From: SIG452 sp045638525
GTDB taxonomy: Bacteria; Bacillota; Clostridia; UMGS1840
Length of the DNA: 64,000 bases
Assembly: GCA_045638525.1 (NCBI GenBank)
Contig: JAZUBQ010000017.1
Coordinates: 1-64,000 of the forward strand
Direction of reading: 5' to 3'
In this document: positions 34,778 through 42,665 of the stretch, in pieces
Numbering within the stretch: the first letter of the stretch is position 1
How the letters are laid out: the number at the start of each line of letters is the position of its first letter
Translations under genes and position numbers: made by a program
The notes under the pieces: generated by a model
The model's database searches: none
What the model saw: the letters and a program-made list of their open reading frames with translations, nothing else
What the model was told of the DNA's origin: nothing

Positions 34778-35575
34778 TTATTCTTCGATGGATTCGAAGT
34801 CATAGTTGTCTAAGATGAACATGATATCGTCTGCGTCGATCCAGGTAGATTCATCTAAGTCAGCAAAATAGCAATCTTCCCATTCATCATAGGTGTCATC
34901 AAAGTCATAGCAGTCTAAGATAAACATAATATCGTCTGCGTCTACCCAAGTAGATTCATCGATATCACCAACGTATACATACAGAGCAACGTCTGCAGTA
35001 TCTTCGGTAACTTCTAATGCTTCGATGGAGTGATAGGTATGGTATGCTTTAGAAGCATATACGGTGTAAGTACCAGGTACTACGCCGCCTTCAACTTCCC
35101 ATTCACCGTCAACGATGGTAGCTTCATAAGAGTTTTCATCGTTAGCGATTTCGATAACGGGCAGTTCTGCGGTATCAGCATAATAACCTTCGATGGTACC
35201 GCTTAAGGAAACGTTCTGAACTTCTTCTTCTTTTTCGAAGAAAATAGTACCGATTTCCTGTTTGTCGATGGCTTCGCCACCCATTACAACTTTAACGTCT
35301 TCAGTTAATTCATCTTTTAACTGGAAAGTAAAGCTGTTTGCTGCAGCCTGGTCGATGTACTGGATAGAACCAACTTCGATGGCGTCACCTTTGTAAGCAA
35401 CGATAGTGGTCTGTTTGCCAGCATTCGCAGTAGCAGCTTCGTCGGATAAAGCAGCGGTGTAAGTAACAGGAGTACCTTCGTTTGCAACGATTTCATCAGT
35501 GAAAGCTGCGAAAGAAGTTACGGTCATGCTACCCATTACTGCTAAACCAGCGAGTAAAGCGATGAGTCTTTTCAT
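34778..35575 (-). CDS. Secreted protein with C-terminal dockerin
   Basis: The 265-residue protein has a signal peptide (MKRLIALLAGLAVMGSMTVT, cleavage after SFA). An unassigned region follows, then a carboxypeptidase-regulatory-like domain (VSLSGTIEGYY, GGVVPGTYTVYASKAY). A type I dockerin ends it, with two F-hand loops, DIDESTWVDADDIMFIL and DLDESTWIDADDIMFIL. Calcium ligands at loop positions 1, 3, 5, 9 and 12 read D, D, S, D, D. Dockerins bind cohesins to build extracellular complexes. I start at the ATG at 35575, where AAGGAG is well placed; the 22 extra codons upstream are basic and unlike a signal peptide. Confidence 0.85.
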   Translation of the reverse strand: MKRLIALLAGLAVMGSMTVTSFAAFTDEIVANEGTPVTYTAALSDEAATANAGKQTTIVAYKGDAIEVGSIQYIDQAAANSFTFQLKDELTEDVKVVMGGEAIDKQEIGTIFFEKEEEVQNVSLSGTIEGYYADTAELPVIEIANDENSYEATIVDGEWEVEGGVVPGTYTVYASKAYHTYHSIEALEVTEDTADVALYVYVGDIDESTWVDADDIMFILDCYDFDDTYDEWEDCYFADLDESTWIDADDIMFILDNYDFESIEE

Positions 35576-35679
35576 AGTTTTTCTCCTTTTCTTTTTTTTC
35601 CGGGAGGAAAAATCCCGGGTATATTTATTTTTTTTTAACAATTTTATATTTGCCGTTACAAAGAGAGGTGAGAGCTATA

Positions 35680-35803
35680 TATCCCTCCACCACCGTCGGT
35701 GGTCCCCCGTCCGGGGTGCAAGTATAACTTGCTTCCCGCTTCGGCTAAAAATATGCCACCGGCATATTTTCTTAACGCGTCGCGCCCTTTAGGCAAGGGA
35801 GGC
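35680..35803. repeat. Dispersed ATCCCTCC...GGGAGG palindromic repeat
   Basis: The element begins ATCCCTCCACCACCGTCGG and ends AGGCAAGGGAGGC, so its ends are inverted. Inside are smaller palindromes (CACCGTCGGTG, GCAAGTATAACTTGC, AAATATGCCACCGGCATATTT). Related copies are at 38169-38220 and 61831-61878. Confidence 0.8.
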
Positions 35804-35825
35804 ATTATATGCCAACAAAAACGAA

Positions 35826-37034
35826 TTAGTTTTCAGAAGGATATGCAAAGTCACGCAAGGTGAGCATTAGCATAATTTCGGAAAGCAGGTTCTTTTCTAC
35901 ACCATTTTCTTTATCCCAAGGATAAGAAGCGGTAGTGATTACAACCATTCTTTGAGCACCCAACCACTCTACTTTGCGTCCCAGTGCCTCAGACACGAAA
36001 CGAACGGGAACAAAGGTTCTGGATTCTATAATTTCTGCTGCACAATCCATTTCAAAGGATTCGCCATTCAGCTTGTATGCTTTTTCATCAATAGTTAATT
36101 CCACCACGTTGTTACCTAAGGTAATGGTAACTACTCTTGTTTCGTGGTCATATCCTACGGTTGCACCCAATTCTTCTGCAATGAAACGAACAGGAACCAT
36201 AGTTCTGTCATCTTTGATATAGGGTTTTACATTTTTATTGCTTTTATCTACCCATTTTAAGGTTCCGTCGGAAACGGTACCATAGTTATTGATATTCAAG
36301 AAAATAACATTTTTTGCACGATTCTTTACTCTTTGTTCCATCGGAACGGTAGAATCTTTAGAATCGTCGGAGGAAATTGTGGTAGGAGTGATAACAGATT
36401 CGGTTTCCGGAACTTCAACCCTGCTGACAGATTTGGGTAATACAACGATGGTTTTAATAGCGGTATCTTTGTCAACAATGTTAGAAATCTTTACACCATC
36501 CGGCTCCTGGCTTCTGGTGCCGTTATATACTTTGAAATCAGCATCTTTATCGGAAATTTTCTTGAAGGCAAACTGATAAAGCTCCAAACCATTTTCATCG
36601 GCTACAACTCTTTTGTCCACATTTACCAAGGAATTGGGAACTTTGCTCATATTACCGAACATAGAAAAAGAAAATGCAGATTTATCTTTTAACAGCTGGG
36701 TCCAGGTAGTGGTGAATACGCCATTAATTTCCTGACCATCTTTTATTGCGGTGTCTAAAACTTTTGCAAACTCTCCAAACACTTCTGTTTCTGCTTTGGT
36801 TTCCATATTTACGGGAACTACCGCTTCTGCATTGTATGTAATATACGCCTGCATAACCATAAACTCAAGATTGTATGCAGTCAAAGAAATTTTGAAGAAT
36901 CCGTCTGCATCGGGTTCGGTTGCTTCCAAAACAACTCTTGCAGAGGTATCTGCTACCGGTGCTTCTTCTGCAAATGCACAGCAAGAAACTGCCATTACCA
37001 ATATCATCATCAGGGATACAATTTTCTTAACCAT
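35826..37034 (-). CDS. Secreted protein with cohesin-like and stalk domains
   Basis: The 402-residue product has a signal peptide (MVKKIVSLMMILVMAVSCCA). A cohesin-like beta domain covers about 30-185 (LEATEPDADGFFKISLTAYN, VMQAYITYNAEAVVPVNME). A linker follows, then a copper-amine-oxidase N-terminal stalk domain near 235-385 (KPYIKDDRTMVPVRFIAEEL and AEIIESRTFVPVRFVSEAL). The stalk half is strongly similar to the whole of the next protein upstream (37072-37674), so the two probably arose by duplication. It probably acts at the cell surface; no enzyme motif was found. Confidence 0.8.
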   Translation of the reverse strand: MVKKIVSLMMILVMAVSCCAFAEEAPVADTSARVVLEATEPDADGFFKISLTAYNLEFMVMQAYITYNAEAVVPVNMETKAETEVFGEFAKVLDTAIKDGQEINGVFTTTWTQLLKDKSAFSFSMFGNMSKVPNSLVNVDKRVVADENGLELYQFAFKKISDKDADFKVYNGTRSQEPDGVKISNIVDKDTAIKTIVVLPKSVSRVEVPETESVITPTTISSDDSKDSTVPMEQRVKNRAKNVIFLNINNYGTVSDGTLKWVDKSNKNVKPYIKDDRTMVPVRFIAEELGATVGYDHETRVVTITLGNNVVELTIDEKAYKLNGESFEMDCAAEIIESRTFVPVRFVSEALGRKVEWLGAQRMVVITTASYPWDKENGVEKNLLSEIMLMLTLRDFAYPSEN

Positions 37035-37071
37035 GGGAATCTACCTCACTTTTCTATACTTCTTTCAGATC

Positions 37072-37674
37072 TTATCTCTCCACTTTGTTTCTGCCCAAGG
37101 GAGATAAAGACAAGCGAACTTCTGCCAGAGCGGTAAGCTCAACGGTATTGTTATCGCCCACCCAAACTGCATCAGCAGGAGTAATCACAACAATGCGTTC
37201 GTCTCCAAGCCATTTGACTGCTCTGCCAAGTGCTTCGGACACGAAACGCGCGGGAACAAAAGTTCTGCCTTCCACAATCTCAGCGGCGCAATCCATTTCA
37301 AAGGATTCACCGTTCAATGTGTATATCTTTTCATCTATGGTTAACCCCATCACAATATCACCCAAAGTGATGGTGACTGTACGGGTTTCACCGTCATAAC
37401 CAACAGAGCCGCCTAATTCTTCTGCAATAAAACGGGCAGGAACCATAGTTCTGCCGTCTTTAATGTAAGGCTGTACGCTCATATTGTTTAAATCAATCCA
37501 GGTCAAACGATTGTTGGAAACGGTTGCATAATTATCAATCTGGAGAAAGATAACATTTTCTTTGCGCAAACGGACTGCTTGTTCCGCTTCGGTTTCCGCT
37601 AAATCAGATGCAAAAACACCCATTGACATAGAACAAGCGAAAGCCAAAATCAGTGTGAAAATCTTCTTCAACAT
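37072..37674 (-). CDS. Secreted stalk-domain protein
   Basis: The 200-residue protein has a signal peptide (MLKKIFTLILAFACSMSMGV) and a single copper-amine-oxidase N-terminal-like domain (QPYIKDGRTMVPARFIAEEL, AEIVEGRTFVPARFVSEAL, WLGDERIVVITPA). It is the first gene of the secreted-protein run, under a consensus promoter. I start at the ATG at 37674 (GGAGG eleven bases upstream); a TTG at 37692 would add six residues. Function is unknown. Confidence 0.78.
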   Translation of the reverse strand: MLKKIFTLILAFACSMSMGVFASDLAETEAEQAVRLRKENVIFLQIDNYATVSNNRLTWIDLNNMSVQPYIKDGRTMVPARFIAEELGGSVGYDGETRTVTITLGDIVMGLTIDEKIYTLNGESFEMDCAAEIVEGRTFVPARFVSEALGRAVKWLGDERIVVITPADAVWVGDNNTVELTALAEVRLSLSPLGRNKVER

Positions 37675-37723
37675 CTGTTCAGCATCCTCCAATCCATAGA
37701 CAATAAGCGATTTTACTATGGTT

Positions 37724-37752
37724 ATTATAGCACAGCGGTTTCCCTTTGTAAA
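37724..37752 (-). promoter_or_regulatory. Promoter of the secreted stalk/cohesin/dockerin operon
   Basis: On the minus strand TTTACA (37747-37752) and TATAAT (37724-37729) are 17 bases apart, about 50 bases before the start codon at 37674. Confidence 0.85.
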
Positions 37753-38168
37753 CCCTTTTTACTAAAAAACCTAACTTTTTTTTGTAAAATTACCAACTTG
37801 TTTTTTGTGCATAGTGCATAAAAATATTTTTTCATTTCGTGAGTATCAACTGTTTCCACAAAGAATTCCACATTTAAGGTGGATTACTTTTTTTGCGTAA
37901 ATTTTTTTCCACAAAATTGAGAAATTTACCTGTGGAATTCTAAAATGTTATTTTTTTGTAATCATAATTTAATACGAATTTCTGTCAGAAAAGGTATATT
38001 TTTGCAAGAAATTGCTATACTATTATATATTATATATAAGGCGATGGGATTTTTATGCAATGGTGGGTTTTGGGGAACCCGTACATATGTTTTTTACGGT
38101 GCAGAGAAATGGACGCAGAATTTCCCAATCGCACCCAACGGGTAGTTTTTTCCGAAGCCGTACCCACA

Positions 38169-38220
38169 ATCCCTCCGTCTTTTGCTTCGCAAAATCCACC
38201 TCCCTTTACACAAGGGAGGC
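38169..38220. repeat. Dispersed ATCCCTCC...GGGAGG repeat, short copy
   Basis: The ends ATCCCTCC and CAAGGGAGGC are inverted. An inner TTTGCTTCGCAAAA palindrome is present, and CCTCCCTTTACACAAGGGAGG is identical in core to the copy at 61831-61878. Confidence 0.8.
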
Positions 38221-38287
38221 GATTGACGTTTGTGCGCCATTTATCCAACCGTATCAGTCGGTGCAGGAAAAGGGTACAGAATGAACA

Positions 38288-38332
38288 AACTGACCCCGAA
38301 GCTGTACATAGGTACTGCAAGAGGGGAGGTTT
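38288..38332. repeat. Dispersed CCCGAAGC-GTAC repeat
   Basis: This copy reads AACTGACCCCGAAGCTGTAC, then ATAGGTACTGCAAGAGGGGAGG. The CTGTAC/GTAC arms can pair. Related copies are at 58669, 58784, 61803 and 61985. Confidence 0.7.
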
Positions 38333-38486
38333 GTTAATAGCAACAAGCATTTTCAATCAAATTTTGTTATCATACGAAATTTCACCGTATTATAGTAAAG
38401 ATACCTCACCCACCACAAGTTCTCCTCCCCTTCTCGTTCTGCGAAGAAGGCTTTGAAAGCATAGGCTTGTTGCGGTCTGTACTCTT

Positions 38487-40100
38487 TTACAAGCCGTCGG
38501 TGATGATTTTTTTGTGTTCTACACGAATACATCGGTCGGCAACATCAAAGGCTGCTTGTTTATGAGAAATGATGATGCAGGATTTGCCCGGCAGGGCGCG
38601 GATATTATTTAAAACTTTGGCTTCGGTGGCTTCGTCCAGAGCGGAGGTACATTCATCCAGTAAGAAAAGAGGTGCATCCAAGTAGACAGCACGGGCGATG
38701 GCAAGGCGTTGCACTTGTCCTTCGGAAAGTCCCAGTCCTTTTTCTCCGAGGAGGGTATCCATTCCATGGGGAAGGGTTTTTATAAAGTCATAAATTTCTG
38801 CTGTTTTTGCCGCATTGATGATAGCTTCTTCGTTGATGTCACGGTAAAATGCGATATTTTCTTTGATGGTGCCGGAGAGAATCATATTCCCCTGGGGAAC
38901 GTACGCTACGTTGCCGTTACAGCAGACTTTGCCGGAAGTGGGTTTTAAGATTCCCATAATCAGTTTTAAGAAGGTGGATTTTCCGATGCCGGAGATGCCA
39001 CCGATGGCGATAAACTCGCCGTGATTCATTGTGAAGTCGGTATGTTCAAACACGGTTTCTTCCCCGTAGGCAAAGGTCATATCCTGAATCTGCACCAGGG
39101 GAGAAGTTTTTTCACAATTTAAAATATCATTACGGGTATCCGGCGAAAGATTTTCCAGATCCATCAGACGTTCTGCGGAAGCGATGGTAGAAAAATACTG
39201 CGGAACCACAGAGGAGAGGTCTTTGACGGGAGTTTGCACCTGAGAAAGCAGCTGCAGAATTGCCATCAGAGTACCGAAGGTCATCAGTCCCAGAGACAGT
39301 CTCCAAGCACAATAACCCAAGGCGATGTAGTAACTTCCGGTGAGTGCCAGATAGAACAGAATGTTCATCATAATGCTGATGTAGCTTCGTTTGATTGTGA
39401 ATTTAAAATGCAAAAACTGAAACTCTCTTGCGTGACTGATGACAGCATCTTCGGTACGGTAGGCTTTGATTACCAGAAGATTCTGCAAAATTTCCTGCAT
39501 AAAGGATTTGGTTTTGCCGTCGGTTTCCATACATTTTTTATGGAGTTTCTTCATACGGGAAGAATACAGTCTTGCCCCTAAGAAAATAACGGGAACCATT
39601 GCCAGACATACAGTGGCAAACATCCAGTCCAGGCGAAAGAGTTCATAAAAACTCAGTCCAATCCGAAACAGAAGGGAGACCAGATTGGGAATTAACAGCA
39701 TGACACCGGTAACAATCACATTCACATCGGAATGAATTAAGTTAATCAGTTCCCCGGAGTGAATATTGCTGATTTGTTGCCAGTCTCGCCCCAGGCAGAT
39801 GCCAAAGACATACTCTTTGAGACGGATGGCATATTTTCCGCTGACGTGTGCATTCATCAGCGAGTATGCAATCTGACTTCCCAAAAGCAACAAAAGCATC
39901 ACAAGCAAATGGGTAATCTCGGAATACAGACTCCCTTCTTTTGCATGAGATGCAATGTCTAACACTTCTTTGGAAACAATGGCAAACCGAACACCCAGAT
40001 AGGACATCAGCATCCCAAACAGGGTCAAAACTGCAAGTTGCCCATACATTTTGGGTCCGGTTCGCTTACATAACCATTTAATTTGATTCAGATTTTTCAT
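38487..40100 (-). CDS. ABC exporter, fused permease and ATPase
   Basis: The 537-residue protein is a type IV (ABCB/MsbA-like) half-transporter. Six membrane helices occupy about 1-310. The nucleotide-binding domain follows, with Walker A GGISGIGKST near 360, Q-loop AYVPQGNMILSGTI, signature GLSEGQVQRLAIARA, Walker B LFLLDECTSALD and H-loop IISHK. No N-terminal C39 peptidase is present. The signature reads LSEGQ in place of LSGGQ. It overlaps the S26 peptidase gene by 23 bases, so the pair is probably translated together; the substrate could be a peptide cleaved by that peptidase. Start at 40100 is chosen with GGAG upstream; a TTG at 40115 is an alternative. Confidence 0.88.
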   Translation of the reverse strand: MKNLNQIKWLCKRTGPKMYGQLAVLTLFGMLMSYLGVRFAIVSKEVLDIASHAKEGSLYSEITHLLVMLLLLLGSQIAYSLMNAHVSGKYAIRLKEYVFGICLGRDWQQISNIHSGELINLIHSDVNVIVTGVMLLIPNLVSLLFRIGLSFYELFRLDWMFATVCLAMVPVIFLGARLYSSRMKKLHKKCMETDGKTKSFMQEILQNLLVIKAYRTEDAVISHAREFQFLHFKFTIKRSYISIMMNILFYLALTGSYYIALGYCAWRLSLGLMTFGTLMAILQLLSQVQTPVKDLSSVVPQYFSTIASAERLMDLENLSPDTRNDILNCEKTSPLVQIQDMTFAYGEETVFEHTDFTMNHGEFIAIGGISGIGKSTFLKLIMGILKPTSGKVCCNGNVAYVPQGNMILSGTIKENIAFYRDINEEAIINAAKTAEIYDFIKTLPHGMDTLLGEKGLGLSEGQVQRLAIARAVYLDAPLFLLDECTSALDEATEAKVLNNIRALPGKSCIIISHKQAAFDVADRCIRVEHKKIITDGL

Positions 40101-40572
40101 TTTGTTGTTCTCCAAGCATATGGCGGTACTTACGCAATCGGAAGTTCACGATTTTCCAGCGCAAGGGCATCAAAAGATGCCAAACTCTCACATACAACCA
40201 ATAGAGAGGGCTTTTGACAGAATGTTCTTTCCCCCAACGGGTATAGGAGGTGACAACTCCCAAAATCTGCTCCCGATGAACCGGAGGCTCGGTTTTTAAT
40301 TCGTTGTCTCCTGCAATGAGATAGGTGCCGTCTTTCTGAATTTTCAACACCCGGTGGAGAATGTATCTGCCATCCTTTCGTTTGTGAAAGGTGATATCAT
40401 ATTTTTTAACATTTTTTGCCGGTTGCAATACCACCGAATCTCTTCGGCTGTGAAGCAGGGGATACATACTGTTGCCGGTCACTGTAAGACGGACGGTATC
40501 GCCACGGTTTAACAGTTCTTCAATCAGTTGCCCCATTTGCCCAACATCGGCAATTTTTCTGGGAGCTTCCAT
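40078..40572 (-). CDS. S24/S26-type signal peptidase-like protein
   Basis: The 164-residue sequence has the serine-peptidase motif TVTGNSMYPLLHSRRDSVVL near 28-47, with the catalytic Ser in NSMYP. KYDITFHKRKDGRYILHRVLKI and LIAGDNELKTEPPVHREQILGVV follow, as in S26 signal peptidases and related S24 members. The lysine general base is not certain by eye. The C-terminal region (SPLYWLYVRVWHLLMPLRWKI) is hydrophobic and may dip into the membrane. It sits three bases after PqqD and overlaps the exporter gene. A leader- or signal-cleaving role is inferred from context. Confidence 0.82.
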   Translation of the reverse strand: MEAPRKIADVGQMGQLIEELLNRGDTVRLTVTGNSMYPLLHSRRDSVVLQPAKNVKKYDITFHKRKDGRYILHRVLKIQKDGTYLIAGDNELKTEPPVHREQILGVVTSYTRWGKEHSVKSPLYWLYVRVWHLLMPLRWKIVNFRLRKYRHMLGEQQNEKSESN

Positions 40573-40575
40573 AGT

Positions 40576-40833
40576 TTACTCCATTAAGTTATTATCAGAC
40601 AGGATTTTTATGAAACTTTCAATATCCCGCATTGCAGTTTCCCGGTCAATGTCATATTCTGCGGTCATTTTTGCACAAAGAGCTTCCAGTTCAGCCCCTT
40701 CCTGCAAGAGTTCCCACAAAAAGGCACCGGTTTCGTTTACGGTAATCATCGCGGTGAAATCCACTTGTCCTACCGGAACCACAATGTAGCTTCCCGCTAC
40801 TTCCTTGAGCATAAAACCTTCTTTTAATTTCAT
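40576..40833 (-). CDS. PqqD-family protein (RiPP recognition element)
   Basis: The 85-residue protein MKLKEGFMLKEVAGSYIVVP has the PqqD winged-helix pattern. An N-terminal beta hairpin carries VDFTAMITVNETGAFLWELL, followed by a helix with LCAKMTAEYDIDRETAMRDIESFIKIL. PqqD-like domains bind leader peptides of ribosomally made, modified peptides and present them to enzymes. GAGG lies seven bases before the ATG at 40833; the frame extends 12 codons upstream without a ribosome site. It is followed directly by the peptidase and exporter genes, but no radical-SAM or cyclase partner is in the window. Confidence 0.87.
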   Translation of the reverse strand: MKLKEGFMLKEVAGSYIVVPVGQVDFTAMITVNETGAFLWELLQEGAELEALCAKMTAEYDIDRETAMRDIESFIKILSDNNLME

Positions 40834-40920
40834 AAGTAATCCTCTTTTCTTAAAAATGGGGAATTGCAAAGCCCTTTCGGGATTAATATTTTTCTTAATT
40901 CTTATAATGATTTTGCTTTT

Positions 40921-41712
40921 TTATCGGAACAAACGCTGAAACCACTTGGTGGGCGTTGCCTGATAGTAGTTACTTGCGTATTTTTCAATATATTCGTCAT
41001 CCAACAAAAGATGTCCGTTTACATTCAGATAGTGTGCAAACTCGCCCGATATTTTTTCGCCCAGCAGCCGGTATGCTTTTTCCAGATTCGGGGGACGGTT
41101 GTTCTGATTGTGCGTATCGGTGCCCATCAGATGGATGGCATTCTTTTGAATCATTTTGAAAACTGCCCGACGGGAAGCTTTTTCCAACACTGCCTCTGCG
41201 TTGATTTGAAAATACAAATCCATGGAAGCTAATTTGTCAATTTTCTTTTTATCTACGTGGGGATAACGCTCGATATGCGCAATCACCGGAATCAGATTGC
41301 GGTGTGCAATCAAGGCATAGATGGAATCAAACATCCAGTCATACCAAGCGGTGTAAGGCATTTCGACCAGAATATATCGGGTGCCTTCGATGGCGAGTTT
41401 ATCAATGTCATCAATTTCGGACAAATCGCAGGTCAATGCCACTTCAGCCCCCATACGGAGGTTGGGAATGGTAATCCCGTGTTCGTTTGCATATTGGGTG
41501 ATTTCTTTCACTCTGCGTTCTCGTCGTTCGATGAAGCTTTGGATGGTGGTATTGTCAAAATCTTTAAAATGCGGTGTTACAATAACGGTTTCCACATTTT
41601 GACGGTATTCCTCCTCCAACATTTTGACGGAGGTTTCGATATGTTCGGGCCCGTCATCCATCCGATGAAGAATATGTGAGTGAACGTCAATATACTTTAA
41701 CAGGGTGCTCAC
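40921..41712 (-). CDS. cpsB: Tyrosine-protein phosphatase CpsB/YwqE type
   Basis: The 263-residue PHP-fold, manganese-dependent phosphatase removes phosphate from the tyrosine tail of CpsD-type kinases. Metal-binding motifs are YIDVHSHILHRMDDGPE at the start, VIVTPHF near 43, PVIAHIERYP near 138 and MGTDTHNQNNRPP near 195. It is the third gene of a CpsC-CpsD-CpsB run. A GTG start is used, with GGAAAG just upstream. Confidence 0.9.
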   Translation of the reverse strand: MSTLLKYIDVHSHILHRMDDGPEHIETSVKMLEEEYRQNVETVIVTPHFKDFDNTTIQSFIERRERRVKEITQYANEHGITIPNLRMGAEVALTCDLSEIDDIDKLAIEGTRYILVEMPYTAWYDWMFDSIYALIAHRNLIPVIAHIERYPHVDKKKIDKLASMDLYFQINAEAVLEKASRRAVFKMIQKNAIHLMGTDTHNQNNRPPNLEKAYRLLGEKISGEFAHYLNVNGHLLLDDEYIEKYASNYYQATPTKWFQRLFR

Positions 41713-41753
41713 CTGCTTTCCGTTTTTTTTTGAAATTGTTTTAATTTTTAAAA

Positions 41754-42665
41754 TTATTTCTGGTTTTTCTTTTTCTGAACCACAATTTTGTCGCCCTGTG
41801 CAACCTTGCTGTTCTGACGGATTTTTTTCAGAATTTCAGCTTGTTCCACTTGTTTGCTGCTCTGTTTGCCGTTGGAATATTCATAACGGTTGCCGTAATA
41901 CTGACGTTTGTAGTAACCGTATCTGCCGTAACCTAAGTTATAACGATAGTAAGAGCCGCCTTCTTCGGAAGCATCGTTTAACACAAAACCCAGCACTTTT
42001 GCACCGGAGAATTTTAATTTTTCCAGCGCTTCTTGCAAAGATTTATGGTCGGTGATGCCCTGACGTGCCACCAGAATGGTGCCGGATGCATTACTTGCCA
42101 GAAGCAAAGCGTCTGCCAACAGGTTTACCGGAGGTGTATCAATTAAAATATAGCGGTATTCTTTTTTCAGCTCGGTAAGCATTTCTTCCATTTCTTTTGA
42201 GGACAAAAGCTCCGCAGGGTTGGGAGGAATGTGACCGGAGGGCATAACAAACAGATTGTCATACTGGGTGGAGTGAATGGCTTCTTTTACGGTGCAGAAG
42301 CTACGCAATGCATTGGATAACCCCATTTTGGTGTTGATGTTAAATACCTTTGCAATACGGGGTTTTCTAAGGTCACAGTCGATGAGCAGGGTTTTTGCAC
42401 CGGTCTGAGAAAAGGCAATCGCCAGATTGATACAGTTGGTGGTTTTCCCTTCCATCGGCCAGGAACTGGTTACGATGATGGTGCTGCTTTCTTCTTCGGG
42501 AAGTGCAAAGCGAACGTTGGTTCTGCCGATTTTATATGCCTCACGGATGTTGAAACTGGATTTGTCATCAATCAAGTGAGTGCTTCGGGTGCTTCGGGTA
42601 GGCTGATGGGCTTTTTTGCGGGAACGGAACACCGCGCCCAGAGTCAGATTATTAAGCTTTTTCAT
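41754..42665 (-). CDS. cpsD: CpsD/CapB tyrosine kinase
   Basis: This is a cytoplasmic bacterial tyrosine kinase (BY-kinase) that controls exopolysaccharide polymerisation together with CpsC. The 303-residue protein has Walker A SSWPMEGKTTNCINLA, Walker A' LLIDCDLRKPRI, Walker B YILIDTPPVNLLADALLLA, and a tail with about eleven tyrosines between about 245 and 282 (SYYRYNLGYGRYGYYKRQYY). I start at the ATG at 42665 with AGGAGG nine bases upstream, overlapping cpsC by 14 bases; a longer frame upstream is a shadow of cpsC. Confidence 0.93.
   Translation of the reverse strand: MKKLNNLTLGAVFRSRKKAHQPTRSTRSTHLIDDKSSFNIREAYKIGRTNVRFALPEEESSTIIVTSSWPMEGKTTNCINLAIAFSQTGAKTLLIDCDLRKPRIAKVFNINTKMGLSNALRSFCTVKEAIHSTQYDNLFVMPSGHIPPNPAELLSSKEMEEMLTELKKEYRYILIDTPPVNLLADALLLASNASGTILVARQGITDHKSLQEALEKLKFSGAKVLGFVLNDASEEGGSYYRYNLGYGRYGYYKRQYYGNRYEYSNGKQSSKQVEQAEILKKIRQNSKVAQGDKIVVQKKKNQK

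Larger units (their letters stand above)
37693..38486. other. Long AT-rich intergenic region with motifs and repeats
   Basis: The right-hand part up to the ABC gene holds two dispersed repeats (38169-38220 and 38288-38332). The left part is AT-rich and carries the promoter of the secreted-protein operon and four TTCCACA motifs (37854, 37866, 37907, and 37931 on the other strand). Several short plus-strand frames overlap the repeats and are not believed. Confidence 0.65.

Noticed and set aside
37945..38456. Plus-strand frames in the gap downstream of the ABC gene
   Set aside because: They overlap known repeats, lack ribosome sites and show no domain pattern.
38487..40100. Bacteriocin exporter of the C39 peptidase type
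   Set aside because: No N-terminal Cys/His peptidase domain; the protein begins directly with membrane helices.
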